Below, in pieces: positions 50,022-62,578 of a stretch of DNA of 64,000 nt. The DNA is from Pseudarthrobacter sp. Fe7 (GTDB lineage: Bacteria; Actinomycetota; Actinomycetes; Actinomycetales; Micrococcaceae). The stretch covers positions 2,418,001 to 2,482,000 of the forward strand of contig CP099977.1 of the NCBI GenBank assembly GCA_024372495.1, in the 5' to 3' direction. A program made the translations under genes and the position numbers. The notes below the pieces were generated by a model. That model ran no database searches and was not told the DNA's origin. It saw only the letters and a list, made by a program, of their open reading frames with translations. Numbering within the stretch: position 1 is the first letter of the stretch; each line of letters begins with the position of its first letter.

Positions 50022-50690
50022 TCAGAAACCGGACGTGCCTGCGAAGACCTGGATGAATGCGAAGAAGATGGTGGCGATAACGGCCACGTACAGCAGTGCC
50101 GTGATGATCCAGCCGGAGTCCCCCAGGACGCGGGCCGCGCCTGCCGGCATAGGGATGACGCCGGCAGTGATGTTCCGGATGGTGGTCCACACGAAGAGGG
50201 GGATCATTGCGGCCCAGACGATCATGCAGAACGGGCACAGGATGTGGATGGCGTACAGGGCCTGGGACCACAGCCAAACCACGAACGCAAAACCGAGTGT
50301 GACGCCAACCTGCAGTCCCAGCCAGTACCAACGGGCGAAAGTTGCTCCGGAAAGCAGGGCCATGCCCACCGTGATGGTGATGGCGAAAGCCACGATTCCA
50401 ATAAACATGTTGGGGAAACCGAAAAGGGAGCTCTGCCAGGTCTGCATTACCTGGCCGCAGGAGATCCAGGGATTCACATCGCACACAGTGGTGTGGTTGG
50501 GGTCCTTGAGTACTTCGAGTTTTTCCAGGACCAGGGTTCCAGAGGCAAGCCAGCCCACGATTCCGGTGATGACCAGCAGCCAGCCGAAGGGCCGGTTCCG
50601 GGCCATGCGCGGAACGCTTCCGGCGGCAGCGGTGCGCGGATAGTCCGCCCGCTGCTGTTCATGGGCGCTGACGGGGGAGATGCTGGGCAT
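50022..50690 (-). CDS. Vitamin K epoxide reductase family protein
   Basis: 222 aa from ATG 50690. Four to five membrane helices with the VKOR motif: outer Cys in VCDVNPWISCGQV, and the active-site CPFC motif in HILCPFCMIVWAAM near the C-terminal half. Re-oxidises DsbA-like partners via quinone. There is no fused thioredoxin domain. Start chosen at MPSISPVSAHEQQ; the in-frame region upstream reads as non-coding. Confidence 0.9.
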   Translation of the reverse strand: MPSISPVSAHEQQRADYPRTAAAGSVPRMARNRPFGWLLVITGIVGWLASGTLVLEKLEVLKDPNHTTVCDVNPWISCGQVMQTWQSSLFGFPNMFIGIVAFAITITVGMALLSGATFARWYWLGLQVGVTLGFAFVVWLWSQALYAIHILCPFCMIVWAAMIPLFVWTTIRNITAGVIPMPAGAARVLGDSGWIITALLYVAVIATIFFAFIQVFAGTSGF

Positions 50691-51128
50691 GGGTTTTGCG
50701 TCCTTTTCGTCCGGTGCTCCTGTGCCTGATTGTAACGCCGGCGGCTGACGCCAATACACAGAAACAGGAACGGTAACGCCGGCTTCCGCGGCGATCCAGC
50801 GCGGGTATGAGAGAATGGACGTGGCTGGAAGCCGATCCACATTCGGACTCCGGTCCGGTGGTTTGTTCCCAAGACCGCCAATGATGAGCAGGGCAGGCTT
50901 CGGATTCCTCCGGCACTCCCGCGACTCCATTGGGCGGCACCTGGTTGTGGCGTGCAGAACAACGGGTTTTCAGAACATCCACCGGCTCCCACGGGCTGCC
51001 GCACCCCATTGACGGTGCGAACCTGGGAGTATCCACTTGACTTCTGTCAATGCCTGCGGGTTTTGACAATATGTGCCCCAATGGGTGCCGAATGTGGCGG
51101 TACGTCAGGGGCAGGAGTGTTGCCACAT
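50691..51128. promoter_or_regulatory. Divergent promoter region between VKOR and rne
   Basis: A 438-bp region with no convincing gene. TTGAC-TTCT-GTCAA (51037-51050) is a short inverted repeat, followed by TTGACA at 51063-51068, a likely -35 element for rne, about 60 bp before the rne start. The rest, up to about 51030, shows nothing clear apart from an unsupported open frame. Confidence 0.4.
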
Positions 51129-54100
51129 ATGGACAATGATCAGGAACTGGCCGTTAACGAAGAAGCAGCGGCTGCTGCACCCAAGAGGGCTCCGCGCACT
51201 CGGCGGAAAGCGGCTCCCAAGGCCGCGGACGCCTCTGCGGATGCCGTGACGGCGACGGAAGCTGCTGCCGCCACCCCAGAAGCGGACGCGCCGGCTGACG
51301 AAACCGCCCCTGCAGCCAAGGCCCCCGCCAGGCGCACCCGGGCCCGGAAAACGGCAGTGGCCGCCGAACCCCTGCCCGCCTTCGCCGGCGAAGCGGAACC
51401 GGCGGCCGCAGGCGCCGCCGCCGCGGCCCCTGCCACCGCAGCAGCCGCCGCTGATGAAAGCCTCGACGCTGGTGGGGGCCCCGCCGCTGATGCTGCCCCG
51501 GACGCCACGGCCGCTGCCGAAACCAAACCGGTCCGCCGCCGTCGGGTAGCCACCCGCAAGGTTGCTTCCCCGGCCGCCGCACCCGCAGCGGAAACCCCGG
51601 CCGCGGCCGGCGTCGCGCCGGAACAAATGCCGGCGGAAGCCGCGGACCAGGCTGCGGTCCAGACGGACGAGCAGATGCAGGAACCGGCCGCACCTCAAAG
51701 CGCCGAGGCCCCGGAACCTGCCCCGGCGCCGGACCAGGTCCAGGAGCCGGTCAAGGAAACCGCGGCCGCCCAGCAGTCCGCGCCGGAGTCCCCCGCGCCG
51801 GAGTCCCCCGGGGCGAAGGACGCCGGGTCCGCGCCGGCCGCCAGCCCCTTTGGCTCCCTCTTCCTTGAACCTGCTTCCCCCACCTCCGTGCTCTTCCAGG
51901 CACCGGACCTCAGCACCGTGGTCCGTCCGGCCACGCCCGCGGCTGAGGAGCCTGACGAGGAAGAGGCCGAGGACAGCGACGATTCCTCCAGCCGCCGTCG
52001 GCGCCGCAGCCGTGGCCGCCGTGGCCGCACCCGCACCGGCGACAGGGCGGATGAGGACAACGAGGACGGAAGCGCCGAGGCCGACGCCGAGGACGAAGCT
52101 GACGAGGACACCGCGGGGCACCTGGAGGACGGAGTGACGTCCCGCCGCCGCCGTCGCCGCCGCCGCGGGGACCAGGACCTTGAGCTCACGGGTGGCGGGG
52201 ACGATGATCCGCCCAACACGGTGACCCGGGTCCGTGCTCCGCGGGCCGTCAGTGAGGCGCCGGTGAGCAACCGGGTGACCAGCGTGAAGGGGTCCACCCG
52301 CCTTGAGGCCAAGAAGCAGCGCCGCCGCGAATCCCGCGACACAGGCCGCCGCCGTACCGTCATCACCGAGGCCGAGTTCCTGGCACGCCGCGAGTCCGTT
52401 GACCGGCAAATGATTGTCCGGCAGCGCGACGACAGAATCCAGATCGCAGTCCTGGAGGACGGCGTCCTGGCCGAACACTTCGTGTCCAAGACCCAGCAGG
52501 ACTCGCTGATCGGCAACGTGTACCTGGGCAAGGTCCAGAACGTGCTGCCCTCCATGGAGGCGGCGTTCGTTGACATCGGGCGCGGCCGCAACGCCGTCCT
52601 GTACGCCGGTGAGGTCAATTGGGAAGCGGTCAACCTCGAAGGCAAACAGCGCCGCATCGAAAACGCGCTGAAGTCCGGCGACACCGTCCTGGTCCAGGTG
52701 ACCAAAGATCCCGTGGGCCATAAGGGCGCCCGCCTCACCAGCCAGATTTCGCTGCCCGGGCGCTACCTGGTCTACGTTCCCGGCGGCTCCATGACGGGCA
52801 TCTCCCGCAAGCTGCCCGACGTCGAACGCAACAGGCTCAAGCGCATCCTGAAGGACCGCCTGCCCGAGCATGCGGGCGTCATTGTCCGCACCGCCGCCGA
52901 GGGCGCTTCAGAGGAAGAGCTGACGCACGACATCAACCGTCTACGCGCGCAGTGGGAGGGTATCGAAAGCCAGTCCGCGTCCACCAAGATCCTGGCGCCC
53001 GAGCCTGCTCTACGGCGAACCCGACCTGACCATCAAGGTGGTCCGCGACGTGTTCAACGAGGACTTCTCCAAGCTCATCGTCTCCGGTGAGGAAGCCTGG
53101 GACACCATCGAGGCCTACGTCACCTACGTGGCGCCGGACCTGGTGGGCCGCCTTGAGAAGTGGACCAAGGACCAGGACATCTTCTCCGCCTGGCGCATCG
53201 ACGAGCAGATCCACAAGGCCCTTGAGCGCAAGGTCTTCCTGCCCTCCGGCGGCTCCCTGGTGATCGACCGTACCGAGGCGATGACCGTGGTTGACGTCAA
53301 TACGGGCAAGTTCACCGGCAGCGGCGGCAACCTTGAGGAAACCGTCACCAAGAACAACCTGGAAGCGGCCGAGGAAGTGGTGCGCCAGCTGCGGCTGAGG
53401 GACATCGGCGGCATCATCGTGATCGACTTCATCGACATGGTGCTCGAATCCAACCGCGACCTGGTCCTGCGCCGCATGGTTGAGTGCCTGGGCCGTGACC
53501 GGACCAAGCACCAGGTCGCCGAGGTGACCTCACTCGGCCTGGTCCAGATGACCCGCAAACGCATGGGTACCGGACTGCTGGAAGTATTTGGCGAGCAATG
53601 CGAGGCCTGCGCCGGCCGCGGCATTGTGACCCACGACGACCCCGTGGAGCACCGCCGCGCCAACATCGTTGCGGCCGAGCACCACGTCCAGCGCACCGAC
53701 AACCGGCCCGAAGCCCGCGCGGAGACCCACCGGCCGGAAGGGCAGCGGAACGACAATGCCCAGCCCGGCGTCCGTTCGGAGCGCAAGCGTCGGCGCGGAC
53801 GTGGCGGCCAGCTGCCGGAAGCGGCCCCCGCGCCCGCTGTCCATGTCCACACTGTCCAGCCGGATCCGTCCGACGCGGAGCGGCACGCCAAGGCAGAGGC
53901 AACCAGGCTTGCGCTGGCGAACATCGCCGCTGCCGCCCACGCAGCCCACCTGCATGACGATGAAGTGGCCGCCGCCCGGCAGGTGCCTTCCGTGGTGCCT
54001 GCGCCGGCACCGGCGGAGGAGAAGCACGACGCCGATGCCTCGGCACGCCCGGCAGCTGTCCTGACGTTTGGCGGCGAGGAAGTTCCGCTTCCGTACGTGG

Positions 54101-54585
54101 CACACGCCGAGGACCAGCATCCCAAGCCCGCCCTGACACTGGACCGGCTTGCCGAAGCGTTCGCGCACCTGGGCCAGCCGGCTTCGGCCGTGGAGAACGC
54201 GCCGGCCACATCGCCGGATGCCACGAAGATGCCGGAACCGGGGACGCCGGAGCTGGTCACGCCGCAACGGCAGCCCGATAACGGGGGAGCGGAAGCCCGC
54301 GCCACCGGTGAAGCGCCGGCCGAAAAGGACTATTCCGACCACACGCTGGAGCAGTCACGGCAGCGCAGGCCGCGGCGCCACCGGGCCGCCAGCCGTGCCC
54401 AGGGCGCTGCCAATGAGACCGCCGTGCAGCACCACGAAAACGTCCAGCCGTCCGCTGCGGGCCACACGCACGCAGCAAAGGCCCCGGAACCGGCGAAGCC
54501 GGAGTCGGCCCAGGCTGCGGAGCCCCGCAAGGCGGCCGAGGAGCCCATCATCCTGGGCGTCGGTGTTCCCGCCTCGGAGCTCTAA
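51129..54585 (+). CDS. rne: Ribonuclease E/G (frame break at ~53004)
   Basis: About 1151 aa. Endonuclease for rRNA/tRNA processing and mRNA decay. Residues 1-390 are a disordered Ala/Pro/Glu-rich stretch with Arg-rich patches, then the catalytic core: MIVRQRDDRIQIAVLED, S1 domain, DIGRGRNAVLYAGEVNW, catalytic Asp in VVDVNTGKFTG and IIVIDFIDM, and the Zn-link CEACAGRG. C-terminal 320 residues are disordered. The frame breaks at GAGCCTGC (53001-53008), splitting APE-LLYGEPDL. ATG 51129 is the first start close to an RBS. Confidence 0.93.
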
Positions 54586-54627
54586 GCCCGGGAGTCCAGC
54601 CGGCACAGCAGCAGCGCACCATCCAGG

Positions 54628-54691
54628 AATCCCCGCCGTACGGACGGTTTCCCCCGTAACAACAGGGGAAACCGTCCGTACGGCGGGGATT
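54628..54691 (+). terminator. Terminator after rne
   Basis: 27-bp perfect stem: arm 1 54628-54654 (begins AATCCCCGCCGTACGGACGG), arm 2 54665-54691, loop of 10 nt, followed by TTC. It isolates rne from the TPP riboswitch. Confidence 0.85.
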
Positions 54692-54752
54692 TCTGCTGTC
54701 TGAACGCTGTCATCCTTACCACCGGGTGCATCCCACGGGCTAGGCTGGAGAC

Positions 54753-54832
54753 CGACACGGGGTGCCGCGCAGAAGGCCGGCTGAGATCCAGACCCGTTGA
54801 ACCTGTCCGGCTAGTACCGGCGAAGGGATGTC
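54753..54832 (+). promoter_or_regulatory. TPP (THI-box) riboswitch
   Basis: Core sequences ACGGGGTGCC, GGCTGAGATC, ACCCGTTGAACCTGTCC and GGCTAGTACCGGCGAAGGGA match the conserved thiamine pyrophosphate aptamer. The final GAAGGGA overlaps the ribosome-binding site of the TTG start at 54835, so TPP likely blocks translation. Confidence 0.95.
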
Positions 54833-54834
54833 TC

Positions 54835-56374
54835 TTGTCTTCGACCCTTTCCATGGCCCTGCCTGCCGCCTCCGAAGCCCGCGCGCCGCTGCCCGCCGGC
54901 CGGGATGTCCCGCGGGTCCTCTCCATTGCCGGTTCCGATCCGTCCGGGGGCGCCGGCATCCAGGCGGACCTCAAGAGCATTGCTGCGCACGGCGGATACG
55001 GCATGGCCGCCATTACCGCCCTCACGGCACAAAACACCCGTGGCGTACAGGCCGTCCACGTTCCTCCGGCCTCCTTCCTGGCCCAGCAGTTGGCTGCGGT
55101 CAGCGACGACATCATCATCGACGCGGTCAAGATCGGCATGCTGGGCGACGAGGCGGTGATCCGTACCGTCCAGCAGTGGCTGGGGAAGGTCCGTCCCGCC
55201 GTCGTGGTCCTGGATCCGGTGATGGTGGCAACCAGCGGTGACCGGCTGCTGAAGGAATCCGCGGAGGCGGCCCTCCGGGAACTGCTGCCCCTGGCACATC
55301 TCATCACCCCCAACCTCCCGGAACTGGCAATGCTGGTTGGCGGGGATGTTGCGGAGAGCTGGGATGCGGCGCTGGACCAGGGCAGGCGCCTGGCGGACGA
55401 AACCGGGGCCACCGTGCTGGTCAAGGGCGGCCACCTGGCCGGATCGGACTGCCCGGACGCGCTGGTCAACACCTCTGGCCTCCTGTCGCAGGACGTGGTG
55501 GAGGTGCGGGGCCAACGGATCTCCACCCGCAACAGCCACGGCACAGGCTGTTCCCTGTCCTCCGCAATGGCCACGGTGCAGTCGCGCCTGGGTGACTGGG
55601 AGGCATCGCTCCGGACGGTCAAGCCCTGGCTGGCCGGCGCACTGGAGAACTCGGGCCAACTGGAGGTGGGGCAGGGAAACGGCCCCGTCCACCATTTCCA
55701 CCACATGCGGCCGGCGCTGGCTGAAGGTGGCTTCGCTGCCCGGCTGTGGGCGGAAGCCCAGCAGGACCTCGCAGACATCTACGCCCTGGATTTCATCCAC
55801 GGCCTGGCCTCCGGCGACCTTTCTGAAAAGGAGTTTGCCTACTACCTGGCCCAGGATGCCCTTTACCTGAACGGCTACTCCCGCGTGCTGGCCCGCGCAA
55901 GTGCCCTGGCCCCCACCGAGGTGGAGCAGTTGTTCTGGGCCGGGTCCGCGCAGCAGTGCCTCGAGGTGGAATCGGAGCCTGCACCGCTCGTGGCTCAGCA
56001 CACGCCCGGTCCAGCACGGACTTGGACCTGTCACCAAGTCCTACGTGGACCACCTCACTGCAGCGTCGGCGTCGGGCAGTTATCCGGTGCTGGCCGCCGC
56101 TGTGCTGCCCTGCTTCTGGCTCTACGCGGAGGTGGGGGAGAAGCTCCACGCCCGGTTCCTCGCCGCCGGCGAACCCGGCGGCCACGCGTATGCGGACTGG
56201 CTGCGCACATACGCCGATGAGGGCTTTGCCGAAGCCACCCGCCGTGCCATCGCCATCGTGGACGCAGCAGCGCGGAAGGCCTCAGAGCAGGAAAGGGCGG
56301 CGATGGTGACCGCGTTCAAGCAGTCCTGCCGCCTGGAAGTGGAATTTTTCGACGCGCCGAGGCTGCATTCCTGA
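54835..56374 (+). CDS. thiD: ThiD-TenA bifunctional thiamine protein (frame break at ~55978)
   Basis: About 512 aa. Residues 20-270: HMP(-P) kinase with VLSIAGSDPSGGAGIQADLKS, PNLPELAML and SHGTGCSLSSAMA. Residues 290-512: TenA-like thiaminase II, which salvages HMP by hydrolysing aminopyrimidines; its segments include ALDFIHGLASGDLSEKEFAYYLAQDALYLN and late FFDAP. The frame breaks at GAGCCTGC (55975-55982), splitting VESE-LHRSWLST inside TenA. TTG start follows GAAGGGA; ATG 54853 is an alternative. Confidence 0.9.
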
Positions 56375-56708
56375 CGCGTTCAGGCTGGGCCGCCGCTAGT
56401 ATGGAGGGGCACGGTTGCGGTGCTGCCTGTCTTGATGTGGTTACTACCACAGCCGGGCCGCCGTAACCAGCCTCATTTGCGGCCGTAGATGGATTTAGCG
56501 TATTCTAGATCTTCGGTGCTTACGCCAACACTTGGGTTATGACCCCGGAGCATTCCGCTATGCACAACAAGCGGACTTCTCCACCGGGACGGCTCACGGA
56601 TTTCCCCGGGAAATCCACGGCGTTGAGGCACAGCGGGAACCCAGCCAATTTTGAGCGGGGTGCCGCACGCAAATTTTGTAATAAACGTCGAGAGAAGTGA
56701 GTTCCCAA
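56375..56708 (+). promoter_or_regulatory. Leader region of rplU
   Basis: No gene in these 334 bp. TATTCT near 56499-56504 could be a -10 element, which would give a leader of about 200 nt. Within it GGATTTCC-CCG-GGAAATCC (56598-56616) forms a perfect hairpin. Such leaders can support feedback by L21/L27; this is inference. Confidence 0.4.
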
Positions 56709-57018
56709 GTGGTGTACGCGATTGTCCGCGCAGGCGGCCGCCAAGAGAAGGTTTCCGTTGGAGACTTCGTTACCCTGAACCGCGTCGCCGGTGGAGCCGG
56801 CAGCACCATCGAGCCTGCCCGCACTGCTCCTGGTTGACGGTGACAAGGTCACCTCCGCCGCCGCTGACCTGGCCAAGGTAACTGTTACGGCTGAAATCCT
56901 CCAGGACCTGCGTGGTCCTAAGATTGTCATCCAGAAGTTCAAGAACAAGACCGGCTACAAGAAGCGCCAGGGTCACCGTCAGGAATTGACCAAGGTCAAG
57001 ATCACCGGCATCAAGTAA
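56709..57018 (+). CDS. rplU: Large ribosomal subunit protein bL21 (frame break at ~56814)
   Basis: About 102 aa. Binds 23S rRNA together with L20. [20 protein letters not shown] at the N-terminus and [19 protein letters not shown] at the C-terminus are diagnostic. The frame breaks at GAGCCTGC (56811-56818), splitting [17 protein letters not shown] at 56709 or 56712. Start of the rplU-rpmA-obgE operon. Confidence 0.95.
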
Positions 57019-57079
57019 CCACCGGTTACTGTTCAGGTATTTCAACAGATTCCCCAGAATTTAGAGGCAGGCATTTCAG

Positions 57080-57344
57080 ATGGCACATAAAAAGGGCGCG
57101 AGGCTCCACTCGCAACGGCCGCGATTCCAACGCTCAGTACCTCGGCGTCAAGCGCTTCGGCGGCCAGGTAGTTTCCGCAGGCGAGATCATCGTCCGCCAG
57201 CGCGGCACCCACTTCCACCCGGGCGCCGGCGTGGGCCGCGGCGGTGACGACACCCTGTTCGCACTGACCCCGGGCGCCGTTGAATTCGGCACCCGCCGCG
57301 GTCGTCGCGTGGTCAACATCGTTGCTGCTGCAGCTGCAGAGTAA
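57080..57344 (+). CDS. rpmA: Large ribosomal subunit protein bL27 (frame break at ~57102)
   Basis: About 87 aa. N-terminus MAHKKGA then [20 protein letters not shown], which reaches the peptidyl-transferase centre, and [20 protein letters not shown]. The frame breaks after only seven codons, at GCGAGGCTCCAC (57098-57109), where one extra G separates MAHKKGA-SSTRNG; without it an essential protein would be lost. No long continuous frame remains, so automated callers may miss the gene. GAG TAA ends it at 57344. Confidence 0.95.
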
Positions 57345-57451
57345 CAACCAGTTCTGAAGCGGTGGAGCGGGCCTGAGGGTCCGCTCCACTGTTCTTTTAA
57401 CAGCATTACAATCGATGTGGCGTCCCTGGGCGCTCCATAACAGCACTTTAG

Positions 57452-60190
<2,739 letters not shown>

Positions 60191-60216
60191 GCTGCCGCCT
60201 CGCCTAAACTTGGATC

Positions 60217-61585
60217 ATGACTGAAGCCCTGATCCATACTGCTGAACCTTCCGGAACCACTGCTGCACATGCACAGCCGGGTCCCTCAGCAGCGCCGGTA
60301 TCGGCCGAGGTGCCCCAGTCCGGCGCAGAGGTGGAAGCGGCTGTCCACGCTATCGCCGACCGCTCCCGCCACGCTGCGCGCCGGATGGCCACCGCCAACC
60401 GCGCCTGGAAGGACCGTGCCCTCCGCGCGGTCGGTGCCGCGCTGCAGGAGAATATCCCGGCCATTCTCGCGGCCAACGCGATGGATGTGCAGCGAGGCAA
60501 GGCCAACGGCACCTCGGCAGCCCTCCTGGACCGGCTGACCCTCACCGAAGCCCGCGTCGCCGGGCTGGTGGCCGCCCTTGAAAACCTGGCAAACCTGCCT
60601 GACCCCGTGGGCAACGTTGTCCGCGGCCAGACTCTGCCCAACGGGCTTCGCCTCCGCCAGGTCAACGTGCCCATGGGAGTCGTAGCGGCTATCTACGAGG
60701 CCCGGCCCAACGTCACCGTGGACATTGCCGGCCTGGCCCTCAAGAGCGGCAATGCCGTGATCCTGCGCGGCGGGAGTGCGGCGGAAGCCACCAACCAGGT
60801 GCTGGTACGGATTCTGCGCGAGGCCCTCGAATCCGTTGGCCTCCCGGCTGATGCCGTGCAGACCGTGGACCAGTACGGCCGTGAAGGCGCCGGCGTCCTG
60901 ATGAAGGCCCGCGGCAGGGTTGACGTGCTGATTCCCCGCGGTGGCCGTGAGCTGATCCAGGCTGTGGTCACCAACTCCGCCGTGCCGGTGATCGAAACGG
61001 GGGAGGGGAATGTCCACATCTTCATCGATGAGTCTGCTGACGAGAACATGGCGGTGGAGATCCTGCTCAACGCCAAGACCCAGCGGCCCAGCGTCTGCAA
61101 CACGGTGGAGACGCTCCTGGTCCACTCGGGCTCAACGGTGCTGCCCGCCGTGGCCGCCGCCCTGCGCCAAGCCGGCGTCCGCCTCCACGTGGATGCCCGC
61201 GTCAGCGCCGCCCTGCCCGACGGGATAGAAGCGGAGCCGGCCACAGACCTGGACTGGGGAACCGAGTACATGGACCTGGACCTGGCTGTTGCAATGGTGG
61301 ACAGCTTGGACCAAGCCGTCCAGCACATCCGGACCTGGTCCACCGGGCACACGGAAGCGATCCTCACCAACAGCCTCGCCAACGCCGAGCGCTTCATCGC
61401 GGAGGTGGACTCCGCGGCCGTGATCGTCAACGCATCCACCCGGTTTACCGACGGCGGCGAGCCTGGGCCTTGGGGCCGAAGTGGGCATCTCCACACAGAA
61501 GCTTCATGCCCGCGGCCCCATGGGCCTGACCGAGCTCACCACGACGAAGTGGATCGTCCAGGGCGAAGGCCAGGTCCGCGGGTAG
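60217..61585 (+). CDS. proA: Glutamate-5-semialdehyde dehydrogenase (frame break at ~61462)
   Basis: About 455 aa. Second step of proline synthesis. ALDH-like: [32 protein letters not shown], catalytic Cys in [16 protein letters not shown], and C-terminal [21 protein letters not shown]. The frame breaks at GAGCCTGG (61459-61466), splitting [12 protein letters not shown] in the last 40 residues. Starts 26 bp after proB, same operon. Confidence 0.96.
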
Positions 61586-61662
61586 CAACGCGGTAACATA
61601 GACCAGAACCCGGAAGCAGCGGAAGGTTCCGCTGCCCGTTAATCCTTGAACAAGGGGAGAAA

Positions 61663-61902
61663 ATGCTGTTCCAGCAGATTGCCACGTCCGTCGCCGCCGC
61701 AGGTGAAGCAGGCCATGAGGAGGCTGCGCCGCTGTGGGCTGAGCCGTGGGTTTTCGGTGTGTCCATGTTCTCCATTCTGGTGGTGCTGATGTTCATCGCC
61801 TGGTCGTACAACAACCTGGGCAACCGCCACGCCGCCACGGATGAGCACGCGGATCCGCACCGCCAGCACCCCAACAAGCACGATCGCGGGCAGGGCCACT
61901 AA
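61663..61902 (+). CDS. Small single-pass membrane protein, unknown function
   Basis: 79 aa. One membrane helix, VFGVSMFSILVVLMFIAWSY (residues 30-49); before it a short polar region, after it a His/Asp-rich tail (RHAATDEHADPHRQHPNKHD). Six His in the tail raise the thought of metal binding, but that is weak. Lies between proA and nadD with AAGGGGAG as RBS. I do not recognise a family. Confidence 0.65.
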   Translation: MLFQQIATSVAAAGEAGHEEAAPLWAEPWVFGVSMFSILVVLMFIAWSYNNLGNRHAATDEHADPHRQHPNKHDRGQGH

Positions 61903-61925
61903 GATTTCCCACAACCTGCAACGCC

Positions 61926-62571
61926 ATGGGGCCCGGGGAGGCTGCGGCTGGGCGTGATGGGCGGGACGTTCGATCCCATCCACCACGGCCACCTTGTGGC
62001 GGCCAGCGAAGTCGCGGCGGAGTTCGACCTCGATGAGGTGGTCTTCGTTCCCACCGGGCAGCCATGGCAAAAGTCCCATAAACAGGTCAGCGAGCCCGAG
62101 CACCGCTACCTGATGACCGTCATTGCCACGGCGTCCAATCCGCGCTTCACCGTCAGCCGTGTCGACGTCGACCGTCCGGGTCCCACCTACACCATCGACA
62201 CCCTGCGCGACCTCCGGGCACAGCGGCCCGACGCGGATCTCTTCTTCATCACCGGCGCGGACGCCCTGGCGCAGATCCTGTCCTGGAAGGACATCGACGA
62301 ACTGTGGTCGCTGGCCCACTTCGTGGGAGTCACCCGGCCCGGGCACGTCCTTGACGGCATGGGCCGTGACGACGTCAGCCTCCTGGAGGTTCCGGCCATG
62401 GCCATCTCGTCCACCGATTGCCGTGCCCGCGTTGCAGCCAACAACCCGGTCTGGTATCTGGTCCCGGACGGGGTAGTCCAGTACATCGCCAAATACGGCC
62501 TGTATTCCGACGCGCCTGAAGGCGCGGATGACCCAACTTCCGAAGCACGCGAACCAGCCAGTACTGAATGA
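61926..62571 (+). CDS. nadD: Nicotinate-nucleotide adenylyltransferase (frame break at ~61941)
   Basis: About 214 aa. Makes deamido-NAD from NaMN and ATP. Motif [15 protein letters not shown] (nucleotidyltransferase HxGH), [13 protein letters not shown], and C-terminal [11 protein letters not shown]. As given, the frame opens at GTG 61954, cutting the N-terminus (LRLGVMGG). An upstream ATG at 61926 gives [15 protein letters not shown] if one G of GAGGCTG (61938-61944) is removed, the same AGCT-type insertion. I favour 61926. Confidence 0.88.
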
Positions 62572-62578
62572 GTTCTCA

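Noticed and set aside
51105..52871. 588-residue open frame on the minus strand
   Set aside because: Antisense to the repetitive part of rne; Gly/Arg-rich artefact of high GC.
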